Shown piece by piece: positions 25,083 through 33,568 of a stretch of 37,470 nucleotides of DNA. A model generated the notes under the pieces. That model was not told where the DNA came from. It saw only the letters and a program-made list of their open reading frames with translations, and did no database searches. Position 1 is the stretch's first letter. Each line of letters begins with the position of its first letter. Made by a program: the position numbers and the translations under genes. Source of the stretch: Bacteroidota bacterium (GTDB taxonomy: Bacteria > Bacteroidota > Bacteroidia > Bacteroidales > PUMT01); NCBI GenBank assembly GCA_003554865.1, contig PWHJ01000034.1, positions 1 through 37,470 of the forward strand, read 5' to 3'.

Positions 25083-25976
25083 ATGAGCAGAACATCTGAT
25101 TTAGTTGATTCGCATATTTATTTATCGTCCAATCAGGCAGTTACCAAATATGTAGATCTGCAGGAGATCATCAATGAAAGGGAGAGTGTATTTTTGAAAC
25201 GCCTGCCACGTTTTATTGTAAGGCTTCTTGAAAAGATCATCCATCAGGATGAAATTAATACCCTTCTTAAAAAATATGAGGGTTGTAACGGTCAGGATTT
25301 CATTTGGAAAATGATCTCTGAGCTTAATATTAACCTGAAGGTTGAGGGAGAGGAGAATCTTCCCGCTCAAAGCAGGTGTTTTATTGTTGCAAATCATCCC
25401 TTCGGCATAGCTGACGGACTTGCAATTACATCAATAGCCTCAAAAAAGTACGGCGGGTTCAAATCGATAGGCAACGATGTTTATTACTATATTCCCAATC
25501 TCAGGGACAATATTGTGGCCGTTAACGTTTTTGGCAAAAGCAACAGGGAGTATATTCTCAAAGCACTCGATGAGCTGAAGAGCTCCGATGCACCTGTAAC
25601 GCATTTCCCCGCCGGACTGGTTTCCCGTTTGCAAAAAGGGAGGGTCCGCGATAAGCCGTGGCACAAAAGTCTTATTTCAAGGTCAATTTCAACGGAAAGG
25701 CTGGTAGTGCCGGTTTATTTCCATGGGAGGAACTCACTGCTTTTTTATTCCCTGTTCCTTATAAGAAAGCTTTTTCGTCTACCCTTGAATATAGAGCTGA
25801 TACTTCTTCCGCACGAATTCTTCCGCAAACGCAACAAAACAATCAGGGCCAGGATAGGTAAGCCCATTCACTGGCAACGCTTCGATGCGAGTCTGACCCA
25901 CTACCAGTGGGCGCAAAAGGTAAGGGAGTATGTCTATAAAATGGGTAAAACCAAAGGGGATCCGCCCCCTTTTTAA
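25083..25976 (+). CDS. Lysophospholipid acyltransferase-like protein
   Basis: A 297-residue PlsC-superfamily protein. The catalytic motif NHPFGIADG (H105, D111) has the five-residue spacing seen in the OlsA/hemolysin-like branch, and FPAGLVSR near 180 corresponds to the FPEG substrate motif. No clear membrane helix, so probably membrane associated. It could acylate lysophosphatidate, or the O-position of an amino-acid lipid as GlsA does in Bacteroides; the N-acyltransferase partner GlsB is not beside it here. The gene is followed at 25984 by the his promoter and diverges from the copper pair. Confidence 0.85.
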   Translation: MSRTSDLVDSHIYLSSNQAVTKYVDLQEIINERESVFLKRLPRFIVRLLEKIIHQDEINTLLKKYEGCNGQDFIWKMISELNINLKVEGEENLPAQSRCFIVANHPFGIADGLAITSIASKKYGGFKSIGNDVYYYIPNLRDNIVAVNVFGKSNREYILKALDELKSSDAPVTHFPAGLVSRLQKGRVRDKPWHKSLISRSISTERLVVPVYFHGRNSLLFYSLFLIRKLFRLPLNIELILLPHEFFRKRNKTIRARIGKPIHWQRFDASLTHYQWAQKVREYVYKMGKTKGDPPPF

Positions 25977-25983
25977 AAAAATT

Positions 25984-26013
25984 TTGTGGTTAAAATTAAA
26001 TTGTTTATTATTG
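25984..26013 (+). promoter_or_regulatory. Promoter of the his operon leader
   Basis: TTG at 25984-25986 and TATTATTG at 26006-26013 (one mismatch to TAnnTTTG) are 19 nt apart. The start of transcription would fall near 26020, about 16 nt before the leader ATG. Confidence 0.62.
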
Positions 26014-26035
26014 CAGTCATTAAAGAGAAAAGATA

Positions 26036-26098
26036 ATGTACACACTTGCTGCACATACGGGTCATTTTCATCATCATCACCATACCGGAATGAAATGA
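26036..26098 (+). CDS. hisL: his operon leader peptide (20 aa, seven His)
   Basis: An ORF of 20 codons begins at the ATG at 26036 and stops at TGA 26096-26098. His is at positions 7, 10 and 12-16, so five consecutive His codons and seven in total out of 20. AAAGAGAAAAGAT before the ATG is purine rich. The peptide is the sensor of a histidine attenuator: the ribosome would stall on the His run when charged tRNA-His is scarce. It lies between a promoter and a terminator upstream of hisG, and its codons overlap strand 1 of the leader RNA. It is shorter than usual gene callers allow. Composition alone makes chance unlikely. Confidence 0.93.
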   Translation: MYTLAAHTGHFHHHHHTGMK

Positions 26099-26176
26099 TA
26101 CCCCTGTGCAGAATATATTGAGCTTAAAAAAACGAACTAAAAAAAGGCCTGCAAATTCTGCAGGTCTTTTTTTTTT
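26049..26176 (+). promoter_or_regulatory. Transcription attenuator of the his operon
   Basis: Strand 1, CTGCACA plus GGGT (26049-26055, 26059-26062), pairs with strand 2, ACCC plus TGTGCAG (26100-26103, 26105-26111), enclosing the His run. Strand 2 can instead pair through TGCAGAAT (26107-26114) with ATTCTGCA (26155-26162), an 8-bp antiterminator that would break the terminator stem at 26146-26166. A ribosome stalled on the His codons covers strand 1, so the antiterminator forms and the operon is read; otherwise the terminator forms. Pairings are seen; the mechanism follows the enterobacterial his model. Confidence 0.9.
26146..26176 (+). terminator. Intrinsic terminator of the his leader
   Basis: GGCCTGCA (26146-26153) pairs with TGCAGGTC (26159-26166), one G-U pair, 5-nt loop, extended by A-T pairs, followed by ten T (26167-26176). 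It ends 14 nt before the hisG start. Confidence 0.95.
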
Positions 26177-26190
26177 AAATGCAATTATTT

Positions 26191-27045
26191 ATGAGACTAA
26201 AGCTTGCCCTGCAAAAATCAGGAAGGTTAAGTGAAAAATCCCTGGGCATAATCAGCGAGGCCGGTATAAGCCTTACAAACGGTGCCGGAAAACTTGTATC
26301 AAAGGCCGGCAATTTTCCTCTTGAAGTTATGTACCTGCGGGATGACGATATTCCCGGGTGCGTTTCCGACGGAGTTGCCGATGTTGGAATAGCCGGTGAA
26401 AATATAGTGACCGAAAAAAACAGGCCCCTTGAAACTGTTGAAAAACTTGGATTTGCCCGCTGCAGGCTTTCCCTTGCCGTGGACAGGTCGGTTGACTACA
26501 GGGGAACCCAATTTTTCGAGGGAAAGCGTATAGCCACCTCTTACCCCCTTATTCTCGGCAGATTTCTCAGGGAAAACGATATAAACGCCGAGATACATGA
26601 AATTAACGGATCTGTTGAAATTGCCCCGGCCATAGGCTTCTCCGATGCCGTATTCGATATTGTAAGCACCGGGAGTACACTGATGGGTAACGGACTAAAG
26701 GAGGCAGAGACGGTGATGCGTTCACAGGCGGTTATGGTGGCCTGCAGGGAGCTTTCTGATAATAAAAGGAAAATACTTGGGGATTTGCTTTTTCGCCTCC
26801 GGGCTGTGCTTAAAGCAAAAAACAACAAGTATATACTGCTTAACGCACCCAATGAAAAGCTTGATACCATAGCAGATATCCTTCCCGGAATGAAAAGTCC
26901 GACCGTGATGCCCCTTGCAAAGCAGGGTTGGAGTTCGGTACATTCGGTTGTAAGTGAGGAGGAGTTTTGGGAAGTTATAGACAGGCTTCGTGATGCAGGG
27001 GCACAGGGTATCCTTGTTATACCCATTGAAAAGATGATAGTGTGA
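26191..27045 (+). CDS. hisG: ATP phosphoribosyltransferase (long form)
   Basis: HisG joins ATP and PRPP to make phosphoribosyl-ATP, the first and feedback-controlled step of histidine synthesis. I choose the ATG at 26191 (MRLKLALQKSGRL, the family N-terminus, 284 aa); an ATG four codons earlier at 26179 is possible but sits almost on the terminator T run. The catalytic domain has ALQKSGRLSEKS and the PRPP loop region FDIVSTGSTLMGNGL. The C-terminal ACT-like regulatory domain (about 215-284, GAQGILVIPIEKM) shows this is the long HisG that binds histidine itself and needs no HisZ. It is the first gene behind the attenuator. Confidence 0.96.
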   Translation: MRLKLALQKSGRLSEKSLGIISEAGISLTNGAGKLVSKAGNFPLEVMYLRDDDIPGCVSDGVADVGIAGENIVTEKNRPLETVEKLGFARCRLSLAVDRSVDYRGTQFFEGKRIATSYPLILGRFLRENDINAEIHEINGSVEIAPAIGFSDAVFDIVSTGSTLMGNGLKEAETVMRSQAVMVACRELSDNKRKILGDLLFRLRAVLKAKNNKYILLNAPNEKLDTIADILPGMKSPTVMPLAKQGWSSVHSVVSEEEFWEVIDRLRDAGAQGILVIPIEKMIV

Positions 27046-27115
27046 CAGCCTGTGTGGTTAACAAAAAAATAAAAACAAAATTGCCGCTAATTAATAATAA
27101 CAAAAATATAAGCCA

Positions 27116-28438
27116 ATGTTGAAAAAAATTGTACACCCCCCAAAAGAGAAATGGCCTGAGCTGGCGAAAAGGCCTGTGCTCGACACCGGGGAACTGGAAA
27201 GTCAGGTTCGCGACATAATGACTGAAGTAAGGGACGGAGGCGACCGTTCGCTGCTTTATTACAGGGATCTTTACGACAGGGCTTATGGAAATGGCCTGGA
27301 AGTCCCGTTTGAGGAGATGGAAAAAGCCGGTGATGAACTGAGTTTTCAGCTGAAAGATGCCATTAATCTGGCGGCGCGAAATATTGAGAAATTTCACAAA
27401 GCTCAAATGCCCCGGGATATAAATGTGGCTACCATGGCGGGTGTTACCTGCTCGCGTAAATGTCTTCCGCTGGAAAAGGTTGGGCTTTATGTACCCGGTG
27501 GTACGGCTCCTTTGTTTTCCACTGTTTTGATGCTTGCTATACCGGCAAGGATTGCAGGCTGCAGGGAGATAACCGTATGTACTCCCCCCGGTGAGAACGG
27601 CAAGGTGCACCCTGCCATTCTCCATGCTGCCTTTATTTCGGGTGTTACATCCCTTTACAGTGTGGGCGGGGCACATGCCGTTGCTGCAATGACTTTTGGA
27701 ACGGAGACAATCCCGGCGGTCGACAAGCTGTTCGGACCGGGAAACCAGTATGTGACCATGGCAAAGCAGGCGGCTTCTATGTGGGGAACGGCTATCGACC
27801 TGCCAGCGGGACCCTCGGAGCTTGCAATAATAGCAGACACCGGCTCAAACCCCGATTTTGTCTCGGCCGACATACTCTCCCAGGCAGAGCACGGACCCGA
27901 CAGTCAGGTTATACTTACTGCAACAACACAGGAGGTGTTAACCCCGGTTTTTGGGTCCCTGAAAAGGCAACTTCAAAAACTGCCCAGATACAATACCATT
28001 GTGAAATCACTTGAGAACTCGATAGCGCTGGTGTTTGAAGATTATAACACCCTTATGGAGTTTATAAACCTTTACGCTCCCGAACACCTTATAATCAGTA
28101 CGTCAAATTACAGGGAGCTTCAAAGGAATGTAAAAAATGCCGGAACTGTGTTTCTCGGCCGTTTCACTCCTGAAAGCACCGGAGATTATTCTTCAGGGGC
28201 AAACCATACCCTTCCCACCAACGGTTTTGCTAAAGGATGGAGCGGGGTGGATCTGGAGAGCTTTATGAAAAGGGTCACTTTTCAGGAGGTTTCCTCATCC
28301 GGCCTTCCGCTGGTCGGGGAAGCGGCCGAAACGATGGCTTTGGCGGAAGGACTGGATGGACATGCACTGGCTGTGAGTGTCAGGCTTGACCACATTAAAA
28401 ATTCATTGCAGAGACCATGGGAACCGTCTATTCACTGA
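27116..28438 (+). CDS. hisD: Histidinol dehydrogenase
   Basis: HisD carries out the last two steps of the pathway, histidinol to histidine, with two NAD and a zinc ion. The 440-residue length is typical. Visible motifs are YVPGGTAPLFSTVLMLAIPA (about 125-144), the signature GPGNQYVTMAK near 205, the EHGPDSQV zinc/active-site Glu-His near 260, and SAGANHTLPT near 365. Active as a cytoplasmic homodimer. It starts 70 nt after hisG; its end overlaps hisC by 22 nt, suggesting translational coupling. Confidence 0.97.
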   Translation: MLKKIVHPPKEKWPELAKRPVLDTGELESQVRDIMTEVRDGGDRSLLYYRDLYDRAYGNGLEVPFEEMEKAGDELSFQLKDAINLAARNIEKFHKAQMPRDINVATMAGVTCSRKCLPLEKVGLYVPGGTAPLFSTVLMLAIPARIAGCREITVCTPPGENGKVHPAILHAAFISGVTSLYSVGGAHAVAAMTFGTETIPAVDKLFGPGNQYVTMAKQAASMWGTAIDLPAGPSELAIIADTGSNPDFVSADILSQAEHGPDSQVILTATTQEVLTPVFGSLKRQLQKLPRYNTIVKSLENSIALVFEDYNTLMEFINLYAPEHLIISTSNYRELQRNVKNAGTVFLGRFTPESTGDYSSGANHTLPTNGFAKGWSGVDLESFMKRVTFQEVSSSGLPLVGEAAETMALAEGLDGHALAVSVRLDHIKNSLQRPWEPSIH

Positions 28439-29454
28439 TAAGAGAAAATATAAGGGAGCTGGAGCCATACAGTTCGGCCGGTGAAGAATTCAGCGGCGAG
28501 GCCCCTGTAAAGCTGGATGCCAATGAAAATCCCTATGGACGGAAGCTCAACAGGTACCCGGATCCTTATCAGTTAAAACTAAAGGAGAAAATAGCGGAGG
28601 CAAAAGATATCAGTGCCGGTATGATCTTTGCCGGTAACGGGAGCGATGAGGTGATTGACCTTATTATAAGGCTGTTTTGTGAACCGGGCAGGGACAATGT
28701 TCTCAGTATCAGTCCCACATACTCCATGTATGAAGTATTGTCGGCAATTAACGGGGTAGAGTTCAGAAAAGTGATGCTGAACGGGTGTTTTGACCTGGAT
28801 GTTGATGCAATGGTGAAAGCCGCTGACAGTAGCACGAAAGCCGTTTTTCTCTGTTCGCCCAATAACCCCACAGGCAACCTTCTCAGCAGGGAAAAAATCC
28901 TGGAGCTCGCGCGGGGTATTTCAGCTCCCGTGGTGGTTGACGAGGCATATATAGATTTTGCAAAAAGTGAAGGGATGCTCCCTGAGCTGAAAAGCCTGAA
29001 CAACCTTATTATAATCCGAACCTTTTCCAAAGCATGGGGAAAAGCCGGTATACGCCTGGGGGTTGCTTTTGCGGATAGCGCGATTGTCAGTTCACTCAAC
29101 AGGATCAAGCCCCCCTACAATGTTGGCACCCCTGCAATTGAAAAAGCTCTGAAAACTTTAAATAAACCCCGGCGGGTGGCAGCGGTTGTAAAAAAGATTA
29201 TAAATAACAGAAATATGCTTGAAAAAAAGCTTCCCTTCTATAGCTTTGTTAAAAAAGTTTTCCCCTCTGATGCCAACTTTTTGCTTGTAAGGGTTGATGA
29301 TGCACCCTCCCTGTACCGTCACCTTGCCGGCCGGGGGGTGATAGTAAGGGACAGGTCATCGCTGCCCGCCTGTGAAAACTGTTTGCGAATATCGGTTGGA
29401 ACACATTTTGAAAACCGCCGGTTGCTGAGAGCTTTGGATAAATACGATAAATGA
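28417..29454 (+). CDS. hisC: Histidinol-phosphate aminotransferase
   Basis: HisC transfers the amino group of glutamate to imidazole acetol phosphate. A 345-residue class-II PLP aminotransferase. LDANENPYG near residues 33-41 is the family N-terminal block, NNPTGN carries the Asn, VVDEAYIDF the Asp and Tyr, and TFSKAWGKAGIRLG near residue 200 the PLP lysine and Arg. The start ATG overlaps the hisD end by 22 nt; this start keeps the usual distance to LDANENP. hisB follows after 7 nt. Confidence 0.96.
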   Translation: MGTVYSLIRENIRELEPYSSAGEEFSGEAPVKLDANENPYGRKLNRYPDPYQLKLKEKIAEAKDISAGMIFAGNGSDEVIDLIIRLFCEPGRDNVLSISPTYSMYEVLSAINGVEFRKVMLNGCFDLDVDAMVKAADSSTKAVFLCSPNNPTGNLLSREKILELARGISAPVVVDEAYIDFAKSEGMLPELKSLNNLIIIRTFSKAWGKAGIRLGVAFADSAIVSSLNRIKPPYNVGTPAIEKALKTLNKPRRVAAVVKKIINNRNMLEKKLPFYSFVKKVFPSDANFLLVRVDDAPSLYRHLAGRGVIVRDRSSLPACENCLRISVGTHFENRRLLRALDKYDK

Positions 29455-29461
29455 GTTATAT

Positions 29462-30592
29462 ATGGAAAAAAAGAAAGCAATTTTTCTTGACAGGGACGGC
29501 ACTTTGATTGTAGAGCCGCCCGATACCCATCAGGTTGATTCTCTTGATAAGCTTGAATTTTTGCCCGGGGTCTTCCGCAACCTTCACCTGATAGCCTCCC
29601 GGCTTGAACATGAGTTGGTTATGGTGACCAATCAGGACGGGCTGGGTAAAGCTGCCTATCCGGAGGAGACATTCCGCCTTGTTCAGTCAAAAATGGTGAA
29701 AGCCTTTAAAAACGAAGGTGTCTGTTTTAAAGATGTGCTGGTCGACCGCTCCGTGGCCTCAGAGAATAAGCCGACCAGAAAGCCCGGCACCGGCTTGCTT
29801 ACCGGATATATGAAAGGAGATTATGATCTGGGTGGAAGCTTTGTTATTGGTGACAGGCTGACCGATATTGAACTTGCCCGAAACCTGGGGGCCATGGGGA
29901 TTTTGATAGGTGAGCCTTCAAGGAAGGAGGAGGTTGAGCGGTCGGGACTTGAAGATCATTGCGTTATGATAGCTCAAAGCTGGGATGATATTGCCTCTTT
30001 TTTGGTTTTTCCCCCTCGAGAAGCTACTTTGAGCCGCCAAACAGAGGAGACCGATATTTTTGCCCGGTTGAACCTTGACGGCACGGGAAGGGGGGATATA
30101 TCGACGGGACTTGGTTTCTTGGATCATATGCTGGAGCAGATACCGGTACATTCAGGCTGTGATCTGACACTAAAAGCAAAAGGAGATCTTCACAGGGACG
30201 AGCATCATACAATTGAGGATGCGGCAATTGTACTTGGAGAGGTTTTCAGGAAGGCTCTGGGGGAAGGGGGTGGAACTGAGCGTTACGGTTTCGTTTTGCC
30301 AATGGATGAGGCTCTTTGTACTGCGGCACTCGATTTTGGAGGCAGGGCATGGCTTGAGTGGGATGCAGGGTTCAAAAGGGAAAAGATAGGGGATGTGCCA
30401 ACGGAGATGTTCCCCCACTTTTTCCGCTCTTTTTGTCAGCATGCACGCTGCAATCTCCACATAGAAGCAAAGGGAGAGAACGAGCATCACAAGGCAGAGT
30501 CAATTTTCAAATGTTTTGCAAGGGCTATAAAATTGGCGGTAAAAAGAGATAATCTGCAAAAGAGGCTGCCCACAACAAAGGGTCGCTTTTAA
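29462..30592 (+). CDS. hisB: Bifunctional histidinol-phosphatase / imidazoleglycerol-phosphate dehydratase
   Basis: A two-domain enzyme of 376 residues. The N-terminal HAD phosphatase (about 1-165) has DRDGTL (D10, D12), TNQDG and the GDRLTDIE metal site, and removes phosphate from histidinol phosphate. The C-terminal dehydratase (about 185-376) has GFLDHMLEQ, DEHHTIEDAAI and NEHHKAES, the metal-binding His clusters. Fusion is the E. coli-type arrangement, found also across Bacteroidota. It lies 7 nt after hisC; a 74-nt gap precedes the chosen hisH start. Confidence 0.97.
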   Translation: MEKKKAIFLDRDGTLIVEPPDTHQVDSLDKLEFLPGVFRNLHLIASRLEHELVMVTNQDGLGKAAYPEETFRLVQSKMVKAFKNEGVCFKDVLVDRSVASENKPTRKPGTGLLTGYMKGDYDLGGSFVIGDRLTDIELARNLGAMGILIGEPSRKEEVERSGLEDHCVMIAQSWDDIASFLVFPPREATLSRQTEETDIFARLNLDGTGRGDISTGLGFLDHMLEQIPVHSGCDLTLKAKGDLHRDEHHTIEDAAIVLGEVFRKALGEGGGTERYGFVLPMDEALCTAALDFGGRAWLEWDAGFKREKIGDVPTEMFPHFFRSFCQHARCNLHIEAKGENEHHKAESIFKCFARAIKLAVKRDNLQKRLPTTKGRF

Positions 30593-30666
30593 ATACAAAT
30601 GGTGGCTTTTAAAAATAAAAAATGATCAGGCCCCTGCCTGGTCCGCCCTGGAAGAATGTGACGATC

Positions 30667-31254
30667 ATGGGAAAAGAAAATATTGTTATATTAAAATATA
30701 ATGCGGGAAATATCTCATCGGTTTACTCAGCACTTAAAAGGCTTGGGATAAATGCACTTATAACGGGAGATAAAGAGAGGATAAGAAGTGCCTCAAAGGT
30801 AATATTTCCCGGTGTAGGCGAGGCTTCATCAACTATGGCGTATTTGAGGTCAAACGGAATGGACAGGGTGATTTCGGGACTTAAACAGCCTGTTCTGGGC
30901 ATATGCCTGGGGATGCATTTGTTATGCTCTTTTTCCGGGGAGGGCGGCACAACCGGAATAGGTGTTTTCGATGAAGAAGTCAAAAGATTTGTTACCGGCA
31001 AGGTGCCCCATATGGGCTGGAACAGTGTGAGTGGACTAAAGGGGCCTCTTTTCGAGGGTACAGTTTCGGGAACCTATTTTTACTTTGTTCACAGCTATTA
31101 TGTGCCGCCCGGTGAATACTCCGTGGCAGAGAGTAATTATGGGATCAGTTTTGCCGCGGCAATGCAGAGGGATAATTTTTTTGCCACACAGTTCCATCCG
31201 GAAAAGAGTGGTGATGAAGGTGAAGAAATACTAAAACGTTTTATTCAGCTATGA
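30667..31254 (+). CDS. hisH: Imidazole glycerol phosphate synthase glutaminase subunit
   Basis: HisH hydrolyses glutamine and passes ammonia to HisF. I prefer the ATG at 30667 (MGKENIVILKYNAGN, 195 aa), because HisH proteins begin directly with the first beta strand and YNAGN and are about this long; an in-frame ATG at 30622 adds 15 residues of proline-rich, unfamily-like sequence. Class-I amidotransferase triad: C80 in LGICLGMH, and His and Glu in QFHPEKSG near the end. The last codons overlap the hisA start by 4 nt (ATGA), so they are coupled. Confidence 0.95.
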   Translation: MGKENIVILKYNAGNISSVYSALKRLGINALITGDKERIRSASKVIFPGVGEASSTMAYLRSNGMDRVISGLKQPVLGICLGMHLLCSFSGEGGTTGIGVFDEEVKRFVTGKVPHMGWNSVSGLKGPLFEGTVSGTYFYFVHSYYVPPGEYSVAESNYGISFAAAMQRDNFFATQFHPEKSGDEGEEILKRFIQL

Positions 31255-31973
31255 TTGAAATAATACCTGCAATTGACCTTATTGAGGGAAAATGTGTACG
31301 CCTGGAGCAGGGCTGCTTCAGGCGCAAATCGATTTACGGTGCCGATCCTGTGGATATGGCCCGGTGGTTTGAGGATAACGGATTCCGCCGTCTTCATCTG
31401 GTTGATCTGGACGGGGCCGGGGAGGGGAAAATGAGAAACCTTCATATAATGGAGAAAATTGCCTCGGCAACTTCGCTTGTGATAGATTATGGAGGGGGAC
31501 TTAAAACGAGGGAGGATGTAGCTAGTGTCTTCAATGCAGGTGCGGCAATGGTTTGCATAGGCAGTATGGCGGTGAAAAACCGCGGGGAGTTTCAAAAGGT
31601 GCTCTCGGGGTTTGATCCCGTCAATCTCATACTTGCATCGGATGTAAAGGACGGACATATTGCCGTTGCCGGCTGGAAAGAGGAGAGTGGTGTAGCTTTG
31701 AATGATTTTATAAGGCAAAATATTGATTCGGGCATCAGCAAGGTTATGTGTACCGGCATATCAAGGGACGGGACTTTAGAAGGCCCGGATATGGAACTTT
31801 ACAGTCAGGTAACCCGCGATTTTCCCGAACTCTTTGTGATTGCCGGCGGGGGAGTTTCATCTGCCGCCGATATAGAGAGACTTGATGAGCTCTCTTTGTC
31901 GGGTGTAGTTGTGGGCAAAGCTTTTTATGAGAACAAAATTAAAATGAGCGATATAAAAAAATATTTACACTAA
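31251..31973 (+). CDS. hisA: ProFAR isomerase
   Basis: HisA opens the ribose ring of ProFAR by an Amadori rearrangement to PRFAR. A 240-residue TIM barrel. The catalytic Asp of the first strand is in [14 protein letters not shown] (D8), and the second Asp is in [23 protein letters not shown] near 165-176 is the second half-barrel phosphate motif. [13 protein letters not shown] closes the phosphate site. Its start overlaps hisH by 4 nt and hisF follows after 9 nt. Confidence 0.96.
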   Translation: MIEIIPAIDLIEGKCVRLEQGCFRRKSIYGADPVDMARWFEDNGFRRLHLVDLDGAGEGKMRNLHIMEKIASATSLVIDYGGGLKTREDVASVFNAGAAMVCIGSMAVKNRGEFQKVLSGFDPVNLILASDVKDGHIAVAGWKEESGVALNDFIRQNIDSGISKVMCTGISRDGTLEGPDMELYSQVTRDFPELFVIAGGGVSSAADIERLDELSLSGVVVGKAFYENKIKMSDIKKYLH

Positions 31974-31982
31974 TACCTTATT

Positions 31983-32738
31983 ATGCTGGCCAAAAGAATA
32001 ATTCCATGCCTTGATGTAAAAGACGGGATGGTAGTCAAGGGGGTTAACTTCAAAGATCTTGCAGATATAGGCGACCCTGTTGAGCACGGGGCGATCTATT
32101 CGGCTCAGGGTGCCGACGAGCTTGTTTATCTTGATATTACCGCAACTTATGAAAAACGAAAGTTGCTGACCGGTCTTGTTGGGAGAGTCGCGCAAAAGAT
32201 CTCCATTCCCTTCACTGTCGGCGGCGGGGTAAATAATATTTCCGATGCTGAAATTTTGCTTGATTCAGGGGCAGACAAAATATCCATCAATTCAGCCGCG
32301 CTGAAAAACCCTGATATAATTAACAATATTGCGCGGTTGTTCGGCAGCCAGTTTTTGGTTGTAGCCATTGATGCAAGGAAACAGGACCAGGGGTGGCAGG
32401 TTTACAGTCATGGCGGCAGAACAGCCACGGGCAGGGAATTATTTCAATGGGCCGAGGAGGTACAGGAGAGGGGGGCCGGTGAAATACTTTTTACCTCGAT
32501 GAATCATGACGGAACAAAGAAAGGCTATCCATGCGAAACCCTTGCGGCCTTGTCTGAGAAAATTTCCGTGCCCCTTATAGCCTCAGGGGGAGCCGGCAAA
32601 CCAGAGCATTTTGCCGAGGTCTTCACCCTGGGAAAAGCCGATGCCGCTCTGGCAGCAAGTGTATTTCATTACAAAGAGATAGATATACCGGAACTTAAAA
32701 AATATTTAAATGAGAAAAACATACCGGTCAGATTATAG
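31983..32738 (+). CDS. hisF: Imidazole glycerol phosphate synthase cyclase subunit
   Basis: HisF makes imidazole glycerol phosphate and AICAR from PRFAR and ammonia supplied by HisH. A 251-residue TIM barrel with catalytic D11 in [15 protein letters not shown] and D130 region in [10 protein letters not shown], plus the phosphate motifs VGGGVNN and [11 protein letters not shown]. The AICAR released is also recycled into purines, the pathway of PurB elsewhere in this window. Its end overlaps hisIE by 29 nt. Confidence 0.97.
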   Translation: MLAKRIIPCLDVKDGMVVKGVNFKDLADIGDPVEHGAIYSAQGADELVYLDITATYEKRKLLTGLVGRVAQKISIPFTVGGGVNNISDAEILLDSGADKISINSAALKNPDIINNIARLFGSQFLVVAIDARKQDQGWQVYSHGGRTATGRELFQWAEEVQERGAGEILFTSMNHDGTKKGYPCETLAALSEKISVPLIASGGAGKPEHFAEVFTLGKADAALAASVFHYKEIDIPELKKYLNEKNIPVRL

Positions 32739-33348
32739 TCCGCCCCCCGATTTTGAGAAGGGCGGGGGATTGATACCTGCAATAGTTCAGGATGCTTTAC
32801 AGGGAGATGTCCTTATGCTGGGATATATGAACCCTGCGGCACTGGAAGAGACCGAAAGGTCGGGCAGGGTCACATTTTACAGCCGCTCAAAAAAACGCCT
32901 GTGGCAAAAGGGTGAGACAAGCGGCAACTTTCTGGAGGTTGAAAGTATCCGGACAGATTGTGACGGGGATGCTTTGCTGGTGAAAGCTATACCCGCCGGG
33001 GTGGTTTGTCATTCGGGAGATCAAAGCTGCTTCGGAGATACAAGTCGGCCTGGAACAGGTTTTTTAGGTGAACTGGATGCACTGGTACATCGCAGGAAAA
33101 GTGATATGCCGGAGGGATCCTATACTACCGAGCTTTTCAGGGAAGGCGGGGACAAAATAATTCAGAAAACCGGGGAGGAGGCGATCGAGATGATAATCGA
33201 AGCAAAGGGGTCCGACAGGCAACGCTTTCTGGAAGAGGCAGCCGACCTTGTTTATCATCTCACTGTTCTGCTTGCCGCTAATAACTCCTCTCTTGCGGAG
33301 CTTTCAGGTCTTCTTGAAAAAAGGCACAAAAAAAAAAGCCGGGGTTGA
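32710..33348 (+). CDS. hisIE: Phosphoribosyl-AMP cyclohydrolase / phosphoribosyl-ATP pyrophosphatase
   Basis: A fused enzyme of 212 residues for steps 2 and 3 of the pathway. The N-terminal cyclohydrolase (about 1-115) has [16 protein letters not shown], the metal-binding DCDGDA and the Cys pair in [10 protein letters not shown]. The C-terminal pyrophosphohydrolase (about 120-212) has [20 protein letters not shown] and [10 protein letters not shown], a MazG-like Glu cluster. The start ATG lies inside the end of hisF (29-nt overlap). The last 15 bases, including the stop, are repeated directly behind the gene (33353-33367). It is the last gene of the operon; I see no good terminator behind it. 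Confidence 0.96.
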   Translation: MRKTYRSDYSPPPDFEKGGGLIPAIVQDALQGDVLMLGYMNPAALEETERSGRVTFYSRSKKRLWQKGETSGNFLEVESIRTDCDGDALLVKAIPAGVVCHSGDQSCFGDTSRPGTGFLGELDALVHRRKSDMPEGSYTTELFREGGDKIIQKTGEEAIEMIIEAKGSDRQRFLEEAADLVYHLTVLLAANNSSLAELSGLLEKRHKKKSRG

Positions 33349-33367
33349 AGACAAAAGCCGGGGTTGA
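33334..33367 (+). repeat. 15-bp tandem direct repeat over the hisIE stop
   Basis: AAAAGCCGGGGTTGA occurs at 33334-33348, ending in the hisIE stop codon, and again at 33353-33367, a 19-nt period. It looks like a short tandem duplication. Confidence 0.85.
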
Positions 33368-33556
33368 TTACCCTTGTGGAGGACCACCCGACAGAGATTT
33401 TGGGAAAAAAGTTAAATAAGCTACGGGCAATGACCCCTGTGGAGTGTCATCAGACAAGGATCTCGCGAAACAGGTGGGGGAGGCCGCGGCAAAGAACCGG
33501 GCGGGGACGGGAAAGTTAAAATATTCATTTTAAGATGACAGGTGGTTAATTTTTTA

Positions 33557-33564
33557 TATTTTTG
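33557..33564 (+). promoter_or_regulatory. Candidate -7 box in the spacer after hisIE
   Basis: TATTTTTG matches TAnnTTTG; GATGAC about 19 nt upstream resembles a -33 TTGAC. A transcript starting near 33570 would begin with the first inverted repeat, and not with a gene of useful size; a 13-codon ORF at 33566 is all it would carry early on. Confidence 0.4.
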
Positions 33565-33568
33565 TATG

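Noticed and set aside
26179-26190. hisG start four codons upstream
   Set aside because: It lies 3 nt from the terminator T run and adds MQLF before the family start; kept as a less likely option.
30622-30666. Longer hisH start
   Set aside because: The added 15 residues are proline-rich and outside the HisH fold; the ATG at 30667 gives the usual length and N-terminus.
33349-33519. Possible coding extension of hisIE past its stop
   Set aside because: The frame is open for 56 codons, but composition is basic and low in family features and the stop is at the normal end of HisIE, so chance is more likely.
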